From Mycolicibacter senuensis (GTDB lineage: Bacteria; Actinomycetota; Actinomycetes; Mycobacteriales; Mycobacteriaceae): a stretch of DNA of 64,000 bases. The stretch covers positions 112,027 to 176,026 of the forward strand of contig NZ_LQPS01000036.1 of NCBI RefSeq assembly GCF_002101885.1, in the 5' to 3' direction. This document shows, in pieces, positions 1 through 8,691 of the stretch (positions are counted from its first letter, which is position 1; each line of letters starts with the position of its first letter). The notes below the pieces were generated by a model, which ran no database searches, had not been told where the DNA came from, and saw only the letters and a program-made list of their open reading frames with translations. Both the position numbers and the translations under genes were made by a program.

Positions 1-724
1 GACTGCACTGGTCACGGGAGCAACGTCGGGCATAGGCCTGGCCGGGGCGCGCGCTCTCGCGAAAGAGGGAGCCTACGTCTTCCTGGTGGGACGTCGCGAA
101 GACGCCCTCGAAGAGGCAGTCGCCGCCATCGGCACCGGCCAGGCCAGCTACATTCCAGCCGACGTGACCAAGCCTGCTGATCTCGGCCGCGTCGCATCCA
201 CCATCGAGGCCACCGGACGCAAACTCGACATCGTCTTCGCCAATGCGGGTATCGCCGAGATCGCGGCCCTGGAAGACATCACCTGGGAGCACTACGCCAA
301 GACGTTCAACACCAACGTCGGCGGGATCATCTTCACGGTGCAGTCTGTCCTTCCGCTGCTCAACCAAGGCGCATCGGTCATCCTGTGCGGTTCCGCCGGT
401 GACGTGAAGGCGTCTCCCGGCACGAGCGTCTACGCCGCTTCCAAGACCGCAATCCGGTCCCTCGCCCGCAGTTGGGCCGCGGAACTCGTCGACCGGAAGA
501 TCCGCGTCAACGTCGTCGCTCCGGGGCTTACAGAGACACCTGGCCTGGCCGACCTCTTCGCCGGGTCCGACGACGCACTGGCGGCGGTGACCTCCACAGT
601 GCCGATGAAGCGCCGTGCGCAGCCGGAGGAGATCGGCAGCGCGGTCACCTTCCTCGCCTCCGACGGCAGCTCCTTCATGACCGGCTCGGAGGTCTACGTC
701 GATGGTGGCGCCAGCCAATTCTGA
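1..724 (+). CDS. SDR family oxidoreductase (5' truncated by window edge)
   Basis: Classical short-chain dehydrogenase/reductase. The reading frame is already open at base 2 and shows the cofactor motif TGATSGIG at once, so only a few N-terminal residues lie outside the window. It also carries an NAG motif (ANAGIAE) and the catalytic YAASK. The end (MTGSEVYVDGGASQF) is a normal SDR C-terminus. Substrate cannot be told. Its stop overlaps the ATG of the decayed GPP34 gene (TGATG), so the two were probably one transcript. An internal ATG at 86 lies after the nucleotide-binding motif and is not the start. Confidence 0.93.
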   Translation, partial: TALVTGATSGIGLAGARALAKEGAYVFLVGRREDALEEAVAAIGTGQASYIPADVTKPADLGRVASTIEATGRKLDIVFANAGIAEIAALEDITWEHYAKTFNTNVGGIIFTVQSVLPLLNQGASVILCGSAGDVKASPGTSVYAASKTAIRSLARSWAAELVDRKIRVNVVAPGLTETPGLADLFAGSDDALAAVTSTVPMKRRAQPEEIGSAVTFLASDGSSFMTGSEVYVDGGASQF

Positions 725-1173
725 TGCCCACCGACACGTCCGCTGCGGCGGGAGTACCGGGGACTCCCACCCTGGCGGAGGACCTGCTGCTCCTGCTGTT
801 TCAACCCGACTCCGGAATGATCGCGGGCGAGACCACCATCTTCTCCGTGTTGGGCGCAGCCATGCTTCAGCCTTGGTTGAAGGCCAAAACGGGCGTCGAT
901 CCGGGCTCCTCAAGGATGTTCGCAACGTCCTCGTCGACTACACCGAGCCGACGCCCAGGGTCGCCGCCCTGGCGGCATTGGTCTGGGGCAGCGGCGCGCT
1001 CCCCGATTTCGACCCGGTGATCGGCGTGGAACCCGTCAGTTATCGCTCGCGCAAGGGAACTCGACCGCGGCAATTGGGGCGCCGCGGCTGCCGGCGAAGC
1101 GGTGACCCGCACGATGACCGCAATCATCGTCAACAGTGTGATCGTCACCGCCGCTGTGCACCCACCGCAGTGA
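724..1173 (+). pseudogene. GPP34 (GOLPH3-like) family protein, decayed
   Basis: The ATG at 724 opens a frame reading LAEDLLLLLFQPDSGMIAGE, the typical N-terminus of actinobacterial GPP34 proteins. From about 890 the homologous sequence continues in another frame (LLKDVRNVLVDYTEPTPRVAALAAL, GALPDFDP). From 1024 it returns to the first frame (NPSVIARARELDRGNWGAA, TRTMTAIIVNSVIV), stopping at 1173. The middle of the family, roughly 100 residues, is missing between the first two pieces. One internal deletion with a frameshift plus a second frameshift near 1015-1025 therefore explain it. A functional product is unlikely unless these are assembly errors. Confidence 0.8.
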
Positions 1174-1303
1174 CGAATTCGGCCATCCGATTCGCAGACC
1201 ATCACCGCCGGCCCACCCCGTGCGATGTCCCGCTCACGATCCAGTCCGACGGCTGTCACGATCGCGAACGGGATCGACGCGCGGCTGCCCAGCGTCTGAC
1301 CTG

Positions 1304-2449
1304 TCAGAGCTTCTTGAGTCCCCGCACGATCCGGTAGAACGGCACGGTAGCGGCCAATCCGTTACGCAGACTGCGTTGCAGCCCACTGAAGTTCGCCAGC
1401 ACCAGGTAGCGAACCCCGCAGTCGCGCCACTGCGCCACCTGATCGATGACCTCGCGAGGGGTACCGACCAGAGCCGTGCCTCGTAACAGTTCCGGGGAGA
1501 TGCCCTTGATGTGGGACAGTGCGGTCTGCTCGTCCCAATCCTGCGGCAAAATATCCTGCCCGCCGGCGAAACCGACACCCAACGGGTGCTGCGCGCCGTG
1601 TTGGGCGAAGAACTCGTCGTTGGCGTTGAGCGCCCACGCCCTGACCATCTCCGATTCCAGTGCCTCGTCCACCTGGGCTGCGCTGCGACCGGTCACCACC
1701 CCTATCCACAGCGCCGGGACGATGGCGAGCGGATCGCGTCCGGCATCGGAGGCCGCGGCACGAACGACGTCCAGACGCTCGGCATACTCGTGGGGTTGGT
1801 GCGGCGAGGCCGGCAAGAAGCCGTCGGCGTAGCGGCCCACCGCACGCAGCATGCGCGGACCGTGCGCGGCAATCCAGATCGGCGGCCACTTACCGCGGTA
1901 GGGCGGCAGGTCGAACAGGGCGTTGCGCAACGGGAAGTAGGGGGAATCCCGGTTGACCAGTGCCCCATAGGAATCCCACAACGCCCTGATGGTGGCCATC
2001 GCCTCTTCGAACCGGGCGACCGGCTTGGACCAGTCCACCCCGTAGGGCTCATTGCCCTCCCGCTCGCCGGTGCCGATACCGAGGATGGCCCGGCCCCGGG
2101 TGAGCAGGTGCAGGGTTGCCGCGGCTTGGGCGGTGACTGCCGGATTGCGCCGGCCGGCGTCGGTCACCGAGGTGCCCAGCCGCAGCCGGGCCACGCGGTT
2201 GCGGGCGGCGATGTGCCCGAGCATGGTCCACGGCTCCAGGTAGGCGTCCACCGACGGCATGATCTTGGTCAGGCCGACGTATTTGGGCTGCCACAGCGCC
2301 CGCGGGAACAGCGCGTTGAGATGGTCGGGCACCCAGAGCGAGTCGACTTGGCCGGCCACCGCGCTCAGGTAGTTGACCCTGGTGATGGTGTCGACGGCCG
2401 GGCGCGCGGCCATGGCGGGATCTTGAACACCCACACCGAATCCGGCCAT
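1304..2449 (-). CDS. LLM-class F420-dependent oxidoreductase, phthiodiolone ketoreductase-like
   Basis: 381-residue luciferase-like TIM-barrel protein. It strongly recalls the mycobacterial phthiodiolone/phenolphthiodiolone ketoreductase family (Rv2951c), with shared blocks VTDAGRRNPAVTAQAA, HLLTRGRAILGIG, GEREGNEPYGV and a C-terminal RGLKKL, and essentially the same length. That enzyme uses F420H2 to reduce the keto group of phthiodiolone lipids. No PDIM or PGL genes are visible here, so the substrate may differ. A TACTCT element lies upstream on this strand at 2489-2484, between this gene and menC. Confidence 0.85.
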   Translation of the reverse strand: MAGFGVGVQDPAMAARPAVDTITRVNYLSAVAGQVDSLWVPDHLNALFPRALWQPKYVGLTKIMPSVDAYLEPWTMLGHIAARNRVARLRLGTSVTDAGRRNPAVTAQAAATLHLLTRGRAILGIGTGEREGNEPYGVDWSKPVARFEEAMATIRALWDSYGALVNRDSPYFPLRNALFDLPPYRGKWPPIWIAAHGPRMLRAVGRYADGFLPASPHQPHEYAERLDVVRAAASDAGRDPLAIVPALWIGVVTGRSAAQVDEALESEMVRAWALNANDEFFAQHGAQHPLGVGFAGGQDILPQDWDEQTALSHIKGISPELLRGTALVGTPREVIDQVAQWRDCGVRYLVLANFSGLQRSLRNGLAATVPFYRIVRGLKKL

Positions 2450-2494
2450 TGGCGCACTGTGCCCCGACGGCGCCGGCCTGCCAAGAGTAAGCGC

Positions 2495-3460
2495 CTACCC
2501 TAAATGCGGGTAGCAGGCCCGGATCCGCTCGATCCACCACTGCTGCCGCTGCGGTGAGGCGGCCAGGGCGTGCAGCCGGGCCGGGTCCGGGGTCACCGGC
2601 TGCACCGGCAGGTAACCGTCGGTCGGTGGCTGGGCGGGATCGGTCACATCCTCGACGAACAGCGACCCGGTGCCGAGCCCGCAGGCGTGCGGTAGCTCCG
2701 GCAGTGCCGCCGCGGCGTGCAGACCGGCGGCGATGCCGACCGCGGAGTCGATGGCGCTGGAGATCACCACCGGGATACCGATCTGGCCGGCGATCTGCAG
2801 CAGCGCCGAAATGCCGCCCAGCGGTGCGACTTTGAGCACGGCGATGTCGGCGGCGCCGGCTCTCGCGACGGCCAGCGGGTCGTCAGCTTTGCGGATGCTC
2901 TCATCGGCGGCCACCGGAATGTCGATGCGGCGCCGCAGTTCTGCGAGTTCGGCGATGGTGGCGCACGGTTGTTCGAGATATTCCAGCGGGCCGGTGGCGG
3001 TCAGTGCGCGCGCCGCCTGCACGGCCTGCTCGACGCTCCAGCCGCCGTTGGCGTCGACCCGCACGGTCGGAATCAGGGCGCGGACGGCCTCGACCCGGGC
3101 GAGGTCGTCGGCCAAGGTCTGGCTGGGTTCGGCGACCTTCACCTTGGCGGTGTCGGCGCCGGGAAACCGGGCCAGCACCTCGGGCACCCGCTCGGCGTCG
3201 ACGGCGGGCACCGTGGCGTTGATCGGGATGCGGTCGCGGCTCGCCGGCGGCGGCGGCTGGTAGGCGCCCTCGATGGCAGCGGCCAGCCAGTGCGCCGCCT
3301 CGGGCGGCTGATACTCGGGGAAGGCGCCGAACTCGCCCCAGCCCGCCGGGCCGTGGATCAACGCAAGCTCGCGAACGGTGATGCCGCGAAACCGCACCCG
3401 CATCGGCAGGGCGACGACATGCACGCGGTCCAGCAGATCCTGCAGCGAAGGTTGCGGCAT
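2495..3460 (-). CDS. menC: o-succinylbenzoate synthase
   Basis: Enolase-superfamily enzyme that dehydrates SHCHC to o-succinylbenzoate in menaquinone synthesis. The 321-residue product shows the ordered active-site set: a KVK block (TAKVKVAEPS), first metal ligand in VDANGGW, second in YLEQPC, third in VAADES, and the second catalytic lysine in VLKVAPLGG. It is divergent from the hydrolase gene, with 19 bases between the start codons. It belongs with menB and menE in the same locus; menD is not in the window. Confidence 0.93.
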   Translation of the reverse strand: MPQPSLQDLLDRVHVVALPMRVRFRGITVRELALIHGPAGWGEFGAFPEYQPPEAAHWLAAAIEGAYQPPPPASRDRIPINATVPAVDAERVPEVLARFPGADTAKVKVAEPSQTLADDLARVEAVRALIPTVRVDANGGWSVEQAVQAARALTATGPLEYLEQPCATIAELAELRRRIDIPVAADESIRKADDPLAVARAGAADIAVLKVAPLGGISALLQIAGQIGIPVVISSAIDSAVGIAAGLHAAAALPELPHACGLGTGSLFVEDVTDPAQPPTDGYLPVQPVTPDPARLHALAASPQRQQWWIERIRACYPHLG

Positions 3461-3465
3461 ACCGG

Positions 3466-3471
3466 TAGGTT
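3466..3471 (+). promoter_or_regulatory. Candidate -10 element of leaderless hydrolase transcript
   Basis: TAGGTT fits mycobacterial TANNNT and ends 8 bases before the ATG at 3480. No Shine-Dalgarno sequence can fit, because the divergent menC start codon is only 19 bases away. Confidence 0.4.
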
Positions 3472-3479
3472 CTCAGATC

Positions 3480-4559
3480 ATGCGGACGGGCGCGGAACCG
3501 TCGGTCGGCCTCGGTGTGGCCGCCGCCCTCGACGCGCTGGTCGCCGCCCCGATACCGCTGCTGTCATCGCTCGGTTCGCCGGAGCACTACGCGACGGCTT
3601 CGGCCGAACTCGATGCCGCCGCCGGCTACTACCGCGACGCCGGCTGGCTCGACGATCCGCGACGCCGGCACCGCAGCCCCACCGAGCCCGCCCACCTGCA
3701 GATCGCCCGCCTGCCAGGCCGGCAACAGGGGATCGAGGTCGCCTGGTTCGACAGCGGGTGGCGGCCCGAGACCGGCGAGCCCGGCGCCGGGCGCTGGCGC
3801 TCGCTGCGCGCCAACGAACGCGTACCGGTCCGGCTGCTGCGCCACCCCGGCGGCCCCCGGCCCTGGCTCATCGCGGTTCATGGGCAGAGTATGGGACGAC
3901 CGAGCGACATCAAGATGCTGCGCGTGCGCCGGCTGCATCAGCAACTCGGCATCAACGTTGCGCTCCCGGTGCTCCCGCTGCATGGCTTGCGCGCCGACGG
4001 ATTCTCCCCCGCACGGCAGTTCGCCTCCAACGTGTTCGCCACGAACAACGTGCTGGGGCTCACCCAGGCGGTGTGGGACATCCGCCGGCTGCTGGGATGG
4101 CTGCGCAACGTCCAACAGGCACCCGCGGTCGGCGTGCTCGGCGTGTCCCTGGGCGCCTACGTCAGCAGCCTGCTGTCGACGCTCGAGGGCGAGCTGGCCA
4201 GCCTGATCGCGGTCGTGCCGACGAGCGACCTGGCCGCCTCGATGCGCGAGGCGGCGCCGGTCACACCCGCGAAAAGACGGTGGCACCGCCGGATACATGA
4301 CCATCGCTCAGCGCTGGTGCACCGGGTCGTCTCCCCGCTTGCGGCGCCCTGCCTCGTTCCCCACCAGCGGCGCCACATCGTGGCCGGCCAGGTCGACCGG
4401 ATCGCCCCGCCGCGCGGTGCTGCCCAACTCTGGCGGCACTGGGACGAGCCCTCGATCGCATGGCGGCCGCGCGGTCACGTCACCGCATGGCGCGGGGCGG
4501 ACTACGACGACCACATCGCCTCGGTCCTGGCCGCCGATGGGCTACGACACAGGCCGTGA
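3480..4559 (+). CDS. Alpha/beta hydrolase (ABHD18-like)
   Basis: 359 residues. The N-terminal third is helical and family specific. The hydrolase core begins near residue 127 with PWLIAVHGQSMG (oxyanion region), has the nucleophile elbow GVSLGA (Ser about 223) and a late His in RGHVTAW. Layout resembles alpha/beta hydrolase domain 18 type proteins; substrate unknown. It lies 18 bases upstream of a wax ester/diacylglycerol acyltransferase gene on the same strand, so a lipase-like role in neutral lipid turnover is a reasonable inference, not proven. The ATG at 3480 is preferred over the in-frame start at 3378, which would run into menC. Confidence 0.8.
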   Translation: MRTGAEPSVGLGVAAALDALVAAPIPLLSSLGSPEHYATASAELDAAAGYYRDAGWLDDPRRRHRSPTEPAHLQIARLPGRQQGIEVAWFDSGWRPETGEPGAGRWRSLRANERVPVRLLRHPGGPRPWLIAVHGQSMGRPSDIKMLRVRRLHQQLGINVALPVLPLHGLRADGFSPARQFASNVFATNNVLGLTQAVWDIRRLLGWLRNVQQAPAVGVLGVSLGAYVSSLLSTLEGELASLIAVVPTSDLAASMREAAPVTPAKRRWHRRIHDHRSALVHRVVSPLAAPCLVPHQRRHIVAGQVDRIAPPRGAAQLWRHWDEPSIAWRPRGHVTAWRGADYDDHIASVLAADGLRHRP

Positions 4560-4577
4560 GGAACCGGAGGAGAGACG

Positions 4578-6047
4578 TTGCGCCAACTGTCCAGCGCTGA
4601 TTGGACGATGGTTTCACTCGACAGTGCGGCCGCCCACAACACCATCGGCATCGTCGGCATCTACGACCCTTCAACACGCAATGGGCCCCGCAAGGGGTCG
4701 CGTCGTGGGCCAGTCAGCTACGAAGAGGTGCTGGCCTACGTCGAGGCCCACCTGCACGTCGCCGAGAGCTTCCGGGAGCGGCTCGTCCATGTGCCGTTCG
4801 GCGCCGATCGGCCGTGGTGGATCCGGGACGGCGCGTTCGACCTCGAGTACCACGTACGGCACATCGCGCTGCCCCGGCCCGGAAGCTGGCGGCAGCTGTG
4901 CACCCAGATCGCCCGTATCCACGCCCGGCCGCTCGATCTGGCTCGGCCGCCCTGGGAGCTGTACCTGATCGACGGGCTGGACGGCGTCGGCCACGTGCCC
5001 AAGGGCGCCTTCGCGGTGTTCCTGCGGGTGCATCACGCCGCCATCGATGGTGTCGCCGGCGCCGAGATACTCACCGCGCTGCACACCCACGAGCCCGACG
5101 GGGAACCGCCGCCGGCACCCGAGGGCTACCACTGGGAACCCGACGCCGTCCCGTCCGACGTCGCACTGCTGAGCCGGGCCGCGCTGCACGGCGTCAGTTG
5201 GCCCTTCGGCGTGCTGGGGCAGGTCGGCAAGGTAGCGCGCCAGGTGCCGATGCTGCTGTCCGACAACCGCGACCCCGACCTCACCTCGCCCGCGTCGCTG
5301 CCGCAGGCGACCCGCTTCAACCAGGTGGTGTCACCCCATCGCGTGTTCGGCACCGCCTACACCACGCTCGACGTCCTCAAGGAGATCCGCACGGCCCTGC
5401 CGGACGCCAAGATCAACGACGTCGGCCTGGCCGTCGTCGGCGGAGCCATCCGCCGCTACCTGCTCGACAAGGACGAGTTGCCCGACGAGGCGATGGTGGC
5501 GATGATGCCGATCTCGATCCGGCCGACCAACACCCGCACCCACGGCGACGCCGCCGGGACCAGCGGCAACGAGTACTCGGTGGCGCCCATCACGATGGCC
5601 ACCGACGAGACCGACCCGCTGCGGCGGCTGGCGCGCATCGTGACCTCGACCGCGCACGTCAAGGAAGCCGGCGCCCACCCCGTCCGCACGCTCATCGAGA
5701 TGTCGGAGGAGGCGCTCGGCGGACTGATGGGCACGGTGCAGCGGGCGGCGGTGCGCGCGCTGAGCCGGCGCGGGCGCGCCGTGGCCGCCCACACCCTGGT
5801 GAGCAACGTCCCCGGACCGTTGACGCCGATGTACTTCTGCGGAGCGCAGATGGTCGACACCACCGGCCTCGGCCCGGTCCTCGACGGCATGGGCCTCAAC
5901 AACGGGATCGGTAGCTACGGCAACCGCGTGACCTTCTGCTTCACCGCCGACCGCGCCGCCCTCCCCGACCCCGAGGTTTACGAACAGTGCCTGCGCGACG
6001 CCGTCGACGAGCTGCTCGCCGCGGCGCGCGCCCGCACCGGCAGTTGA
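4578..6047 (+). CDS. Wax ester synthase/diacylglycerol acyltransferase (WS/DGAT)
   Basis: Acyl-CoA dependent acyltransferase making triacylglycerol or wax esters. The 489-residue product has the N-terminal LSSADWTM start of the family and the catalytic HHAAIDG (HHxxxDG, about residues 152-158). It begins with TTG preceded by a clear GGAGGAGAG site, which decides the start. The second family motif reads FNQVVSPHR, a variant of the usual PLN-IGxxR block. It sits inside the menaquinone locus next to a hydrolase and fadD8, suggesting a small fatty-acid storage or mobilisation group. Confidence 0.92.
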   Translation: MRQLSSADWTMVSLDSAAAHNTIGIVGIYDPSTRNGPRKGSRRGPVSYEEVLAYVEAHLHVAESFRERLVHVPFGADRPWWIRDGAFDLEYHVRHIALPRPGSWRQLCTQIARIHARPLDLARPPWELYLIDGLDGVGHVPKGAFAVFLRVHHAAIDGVAGAEILTALHTHEPDGEPPPAPEGYHWEPDAVPSDVALLSRAALHGVSWPFGVLGQVGKVARQVPMLLSDNRDPDLTSPASLPQATRFNQVVSPHRVFGTAYTTLDVLKEIRTALPDAKINDVGLAVVGGAIRRYLLDKDELPDEAMVAMMPISIRPTNTRTHGDAAGTSGNEYSVAPITMATDETDPLRRLARIVTSTAHVKEAGAHPVRTLIEMSEEALGGLMGTVQRAAVRALSRRGRAVAAHTLVSNVPGPLTPMYFCGAQMVDTTGLGPVLDGMGLNNGIGSYGNRVTFCFTADRAALPDPEVYEQCLRDAVDELLAAARARTGS

Positions 6048-6100
6048 GGCCCGGCGAGATCGGCGCGCCAGCGGTTGCGGTGGGCGCGGCCCGGACGATT

Positions 6101-6114
6101 TGCAACACGTTCTA
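6101..6114 (+). promoter_or_regulatory. KstR-type operator upstream of fadD8
   Basis: The 14-mer TGCAACACGTTCTA matches the published mycobacterial KstR consensus TnnAACnnGTTnnA at every fixed position. It overlaps the TAGTCT -10 element of the fadD8 start 11 bases downstream, so a bound repressor would block RNA polymerase. KstR is the TetR-family repressor of cholesterol and lipid catabolism genes. Assignment is by motif only. Confidence 0.6.
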
Positions 6115-6118
6115 GTCT
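6113..6118 (+). promoter_or_regulatory. -10 element of leaderless fadD8 transcript
   Basis: TAGTCT fits TANNNT and lies six bases before the ATG at 6125, the spacing of leaderless mycobacterial transcripts. It overlaps the KstR-type palindrome. Confidence 0.5.
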
Positions 6119-6124
6119 GGCCAG

Positions 6125-7729
6125 ATGGACGACCACCAACCGTTGCGCAACCCCGTTCACATGGGCCACCTGCTGGCCGGCGCGCTCAAACGCCACCGCG
6201 ACACCCCGGTGCTGTTCCTCGGCGATACCACGCTGACCGGCGGCCAGTTGGCCGACAAGATCAGCCAGTACATCCAGGCCTTCGAGGCGCTGGGCGCCGG
6301 AACCGGCACTGCGGTCGGGTTGCTGTCGCTGAACCGCCCCGAGGTGTTGATGATCATCGGCGCCGGGCAGACCATGGGTTACCGGCGTACCGCCCTGCAC
6401 CCGCTGGGTTCGCTGGACGACCACGCCTACGTGCTCGCCGACGCCGGGATCTCCACGCTGATCATCGACCCCAACCCGGCGTTCGTCGAACGCGCGGTGG
6501 GCCTGCTGGAGAAGGTCGAGTCGCTGACCCAGATCCTGACCATCGGACCGGTCCCCGACGCACTGGCCGACGTGGCCAGCGACCTGTCCGCCGAGGCGGC
6601 GAAGTACCCGGTGCGCCCGCTGGTGGCCGCCGATCTGGCCCCGGATCACATCGGCGGCCTGACCTACACCGGCGGGACGACCGGGAAGCCCAAGGGCGTG
6701 ATCGGCACCGTGGAATCGATCACCACCATGACGCAGATTCAGCTCGCCGAATGGGAGTGGCCCGCCAATCCGAAGTTTCTGATGTGCACCCCGCTGTCGC
6801 ACGCCGGGGCGGCGTTTTTCGCCCCGACGCTGATCAAGGGCGGCCAGATGGTGGTTGCAGCGAAGTTCGATCCCGCCGAGATCCTGAAAACCATTGAGGA
6901 ACAGCGGATCACCGCGACGATGCTGGTTCCGTCGATGCTCTACGCGCTGATGGACCACCCGGATTCACGCACCCGGGACCTGTCGTCGTTGGAGACGGTG
7001 TACTACGGCGCGTCGGCGATCAACCCGGTGCGCCTCGCCGAGGCGATCGAGCGGTTCGGGCCGATCTTCGCCCAGTACTACGGACAGTCCGAAGCGCCGA
7101 TGGTGATCACCTACCTGGCCAAGGGCGACCACGACGAGAAGCGGCTCACCTCCTGCGGACGCCCGACACTGTTCGCCCGCACCGCGCTGCTGGGCGCGGA
7201 CGGCCAACCGGTGGCCCAGGGCGAGGTCGGCGAGATCTGCGTCGGCGGGCCCCTGCTGTCCGGCGGGTACTGGAACCTGCCCGAGGCGACCGCGGAGACG
7301 TTCCGGGACGGCTGGATGCACACCGGCGACATGGCCCGCGAGGACGAGGACGGGTTCTGGTTCATCGTCGACCGGGTCAAGGACATGATCGTCACCGGCG
7401 GCTTCAACGTGTTCCCCCGCGAAGTCGAAGACGTGGTGGCCGAGCACTCCTCGGTGGCGCAGGTGTGTGTGATCGGCGCCCCGGACGACAAGTGGGGTGA
7501 GGCGGTGACCGCGGTGGTGGTGTTGCGCGCCGAGGCGCCCCGCGACGACGACGCGATCGCGGCGATGACCGCCGAGATCCAGGACGCGGTCAAGGAACGC
7601 AAGGGCTCGGTGCAATCGCCCAAACGTGTGGTCGTGGTCGACGCCCTGCCGGTGACCGCGTTGGGCAAGCCGGACAAGAAGGCCGTCCGCGCCCAGTTCT
7701 GGCAGGGAACCGACCGCGCCATCGGGTAG
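6125..7729 (+). CDS. fadD8: Fatty-acid--CoA ligase FadD8
   Basis: ANL-superfamily acyl-activating enzyme, 534 residues. The P-loop-like AMP motif YTGGTTGKPKG lies near residue 180, with YYGQSEAP in the adenylation core, the hinge region DRVKDMIVTGGFNVFP and the C-terminal lysine context LGKPDKKAVR. Sequence and position beside menB match M. tuberculosis fadD8 (Rv0551c). It makes acyl-CoA (or acyl-AMP) from a lipid acid; the exact substrate is not known. A KstR-type operator over its promoter suggests induction by sterol or lipid catabolites. menB follows after 35 bases from its own promoter. Confidence 0.93.
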   Translation: MDDHQPLRNPVHMGHLLAGALKRHRDTPVLFLGDTTLTGGQLADKISQYIQAFEALGAGTGTAVGLLSLNRPEVLMIIGAGQTMGYRRTALHPLGSLDDHAYVLADAGISTLIIDPNPAFVERAVGLLEKVESLTQILTIGPVPDALADVASDLSAEAAKYPVRPLVAADLAPDHIGGLTYTGGTTGKPKGVIGTVESITTMTQIQLAEWEWPANPKFLMCTPLSHAGAAFFAPTLIKGGQMVVAAKFDPAEILKTIEEQRITATMLVPSMLYALMDHPDSRTRDLSSLETVYYGASAINPVRLAEAIERFGPIFAQYYGQSEAPMVITYLAKGDHDEKRLTSCGRPTLFARTALLGADGQPVAQGEVGEICVGGPLLSGGYWNLPEATAETFRDGWMHTGDMAREDEDGFWFIVDRVKDMIVTGGFNVFPREVEDVVAEHSSVAQVCVIGAPDDKWGEAVTAVVVLRAEAPRDDDAIAAMTAEIQDAVKERKGSVQSPKRVVVVDALPVTALGKPDKKAVRAQFWQGTDRAIG

Positions 7730-7751
7730 CGGCTGATCCGGAGCGCCCCGG

Positions 7752-7757
7752 TACGGT
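7752..7757 (+). promoter_or_regulatory. -10 element of leaderless menB transcript
   Basis: TACGGT fits TANNNT and is seven bases upstream of the menB GTG. No Shine-Dalgarno sequence precedes that GTG. Confidence 0.45.
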
Positions 7758-7764
7758 CGCAGGC

Positions 7765-8679
7765 GTGAGCAGCAACCCTTTTGACGAGAGCATCTGGCGG
7801 CCCGTCTCGGAGTACGAACCCGGCTTCGCCGGCCTGACCGACATCACCTACCACCGGCACGTCACCGACGCCACGGTGCGGGTGGCGTTCGACCGCCCCG
7901 AGGTGCGCAACGCGTTTCGCCCGCACACCGTCGACGAGCTCTATCAGGTCCTCGATCACGCCCGGATGTCCCCGGATGTCGGGGTGGTGCTGCTGACCGG
8001 CAACGGCCCCTCACCCAAAGACGGCGGCTGGGCGTTCTGCTCCGGCGGCGATCAGCGCATCCGCGGCCGCAGCGGCTACCAGTACGCATCCGGGGAGACC
8101 GCGGACACCGTCGATGTGGCCCGAGCCGGACGACTGCACATCCTGGAGGTGCAGCGGCTGATCCGGTTCATGCCCAAGCCGGTGATCTGCCTGGTCAACG
8201 GCTGGGCCGCCGGCGGCGGGCACAGTCTGCACGTGGTGTGCGACCTGACCCTGGCCAGCCGCGAGCACGCGAAGTTCAAGCAGACCGACGCCGACGTCGG
8301 CAGCTTCGACGGCGGCTACGGCAGCGGATATCTGGCCCGCCAGGTCGGCCAGAAGTTCGCCCGGGAGATCTTCTTTCTGGGCCGGGCCTACACCGCCGAG
8401 CAGATGCACCACATGGGCGCGGTCAACGAGGTCGTCGACCACGCGGACCTGGAGGCCACCGGGGTGCAGTGGGCGCGCGAGATCAACGGCAAATCGCCTC
8501 AGGCGCAGCGCATGCTGAAGTTCGCGTTCAACCTGCTCGACGACGGCCTGGTGGGCCAGCAGCTGTTCGCCGGCGAGGCCACCCGGCTGGCCTACATGAC
8601 CGACGAGGCCGTGGAGGGCCGGGATGCGTTCCTGGAGAAGCGCGACCCGGACTGGAGCGCCTTCCCGCGTTACTTCTGA
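7765..8679 (+). CDS. menB: 1,4-dihydroxy-2-naphthoyl-CoA synthase
   Basis: Crotonase-fold enzyme that ring-closes o-succinylbenzoyl-CoA to DHNA-CoA in menaquinone synthesis. The 304-residue product has the family signatures AFCSGGDQRIRG, NGWAAGGGHSLHVVCDLTLAS and DADVGSFDGGYGS, and ends FPRYF. GTG start with an upstream TACGGT and no Shine-Dalgarno sequence. It is separated from fadD8 by 35 bases and followed by an SDR gene after about 100 bases, the same order as Rv0548c and Rv0547c in M. tuberculosis. The intervening toxin-antitoxin pair vapBC3 of that species is absent. Confidence 0.96.
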   Translation: MSSNPFDESIWRPVSEYEPGFAGLTDITYHRHVTDATVRVAFDRPEVRNAFRPHTVDELYQVLDHARMSPDVGVVLLTGNGPSPKDGGWAFCSGGDQRIRGRSGYQYASGETADTVDVARAGRLHILEVQRLIRFMPKPVICLVNGWAAGGGHSLHVVCDLTLASREHAKFKQTDADVGSFDGGYGSGYLARQVGQKFAREIFFLGRAYTAEQMHHMGAVNEVVDHADLEATGVQWAREINGKSPQAQRMLKFAFNLLDDGLVGQQLFAGEATRLAYMTDEAVEGRDAFLEKRDPDWSAFPRYF

Positions 8680-8691
8680 GCTCCCGCGAGA

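Noticed and set aside
1511..4300. Plus-strand open frames of 330 and 527 residues across the LLM oxidoreductase and menC
   Set aside because: High-GC shadow frames with Arg/Gly/Pro composition and no motif; the minus-strand genes are clear homologs.
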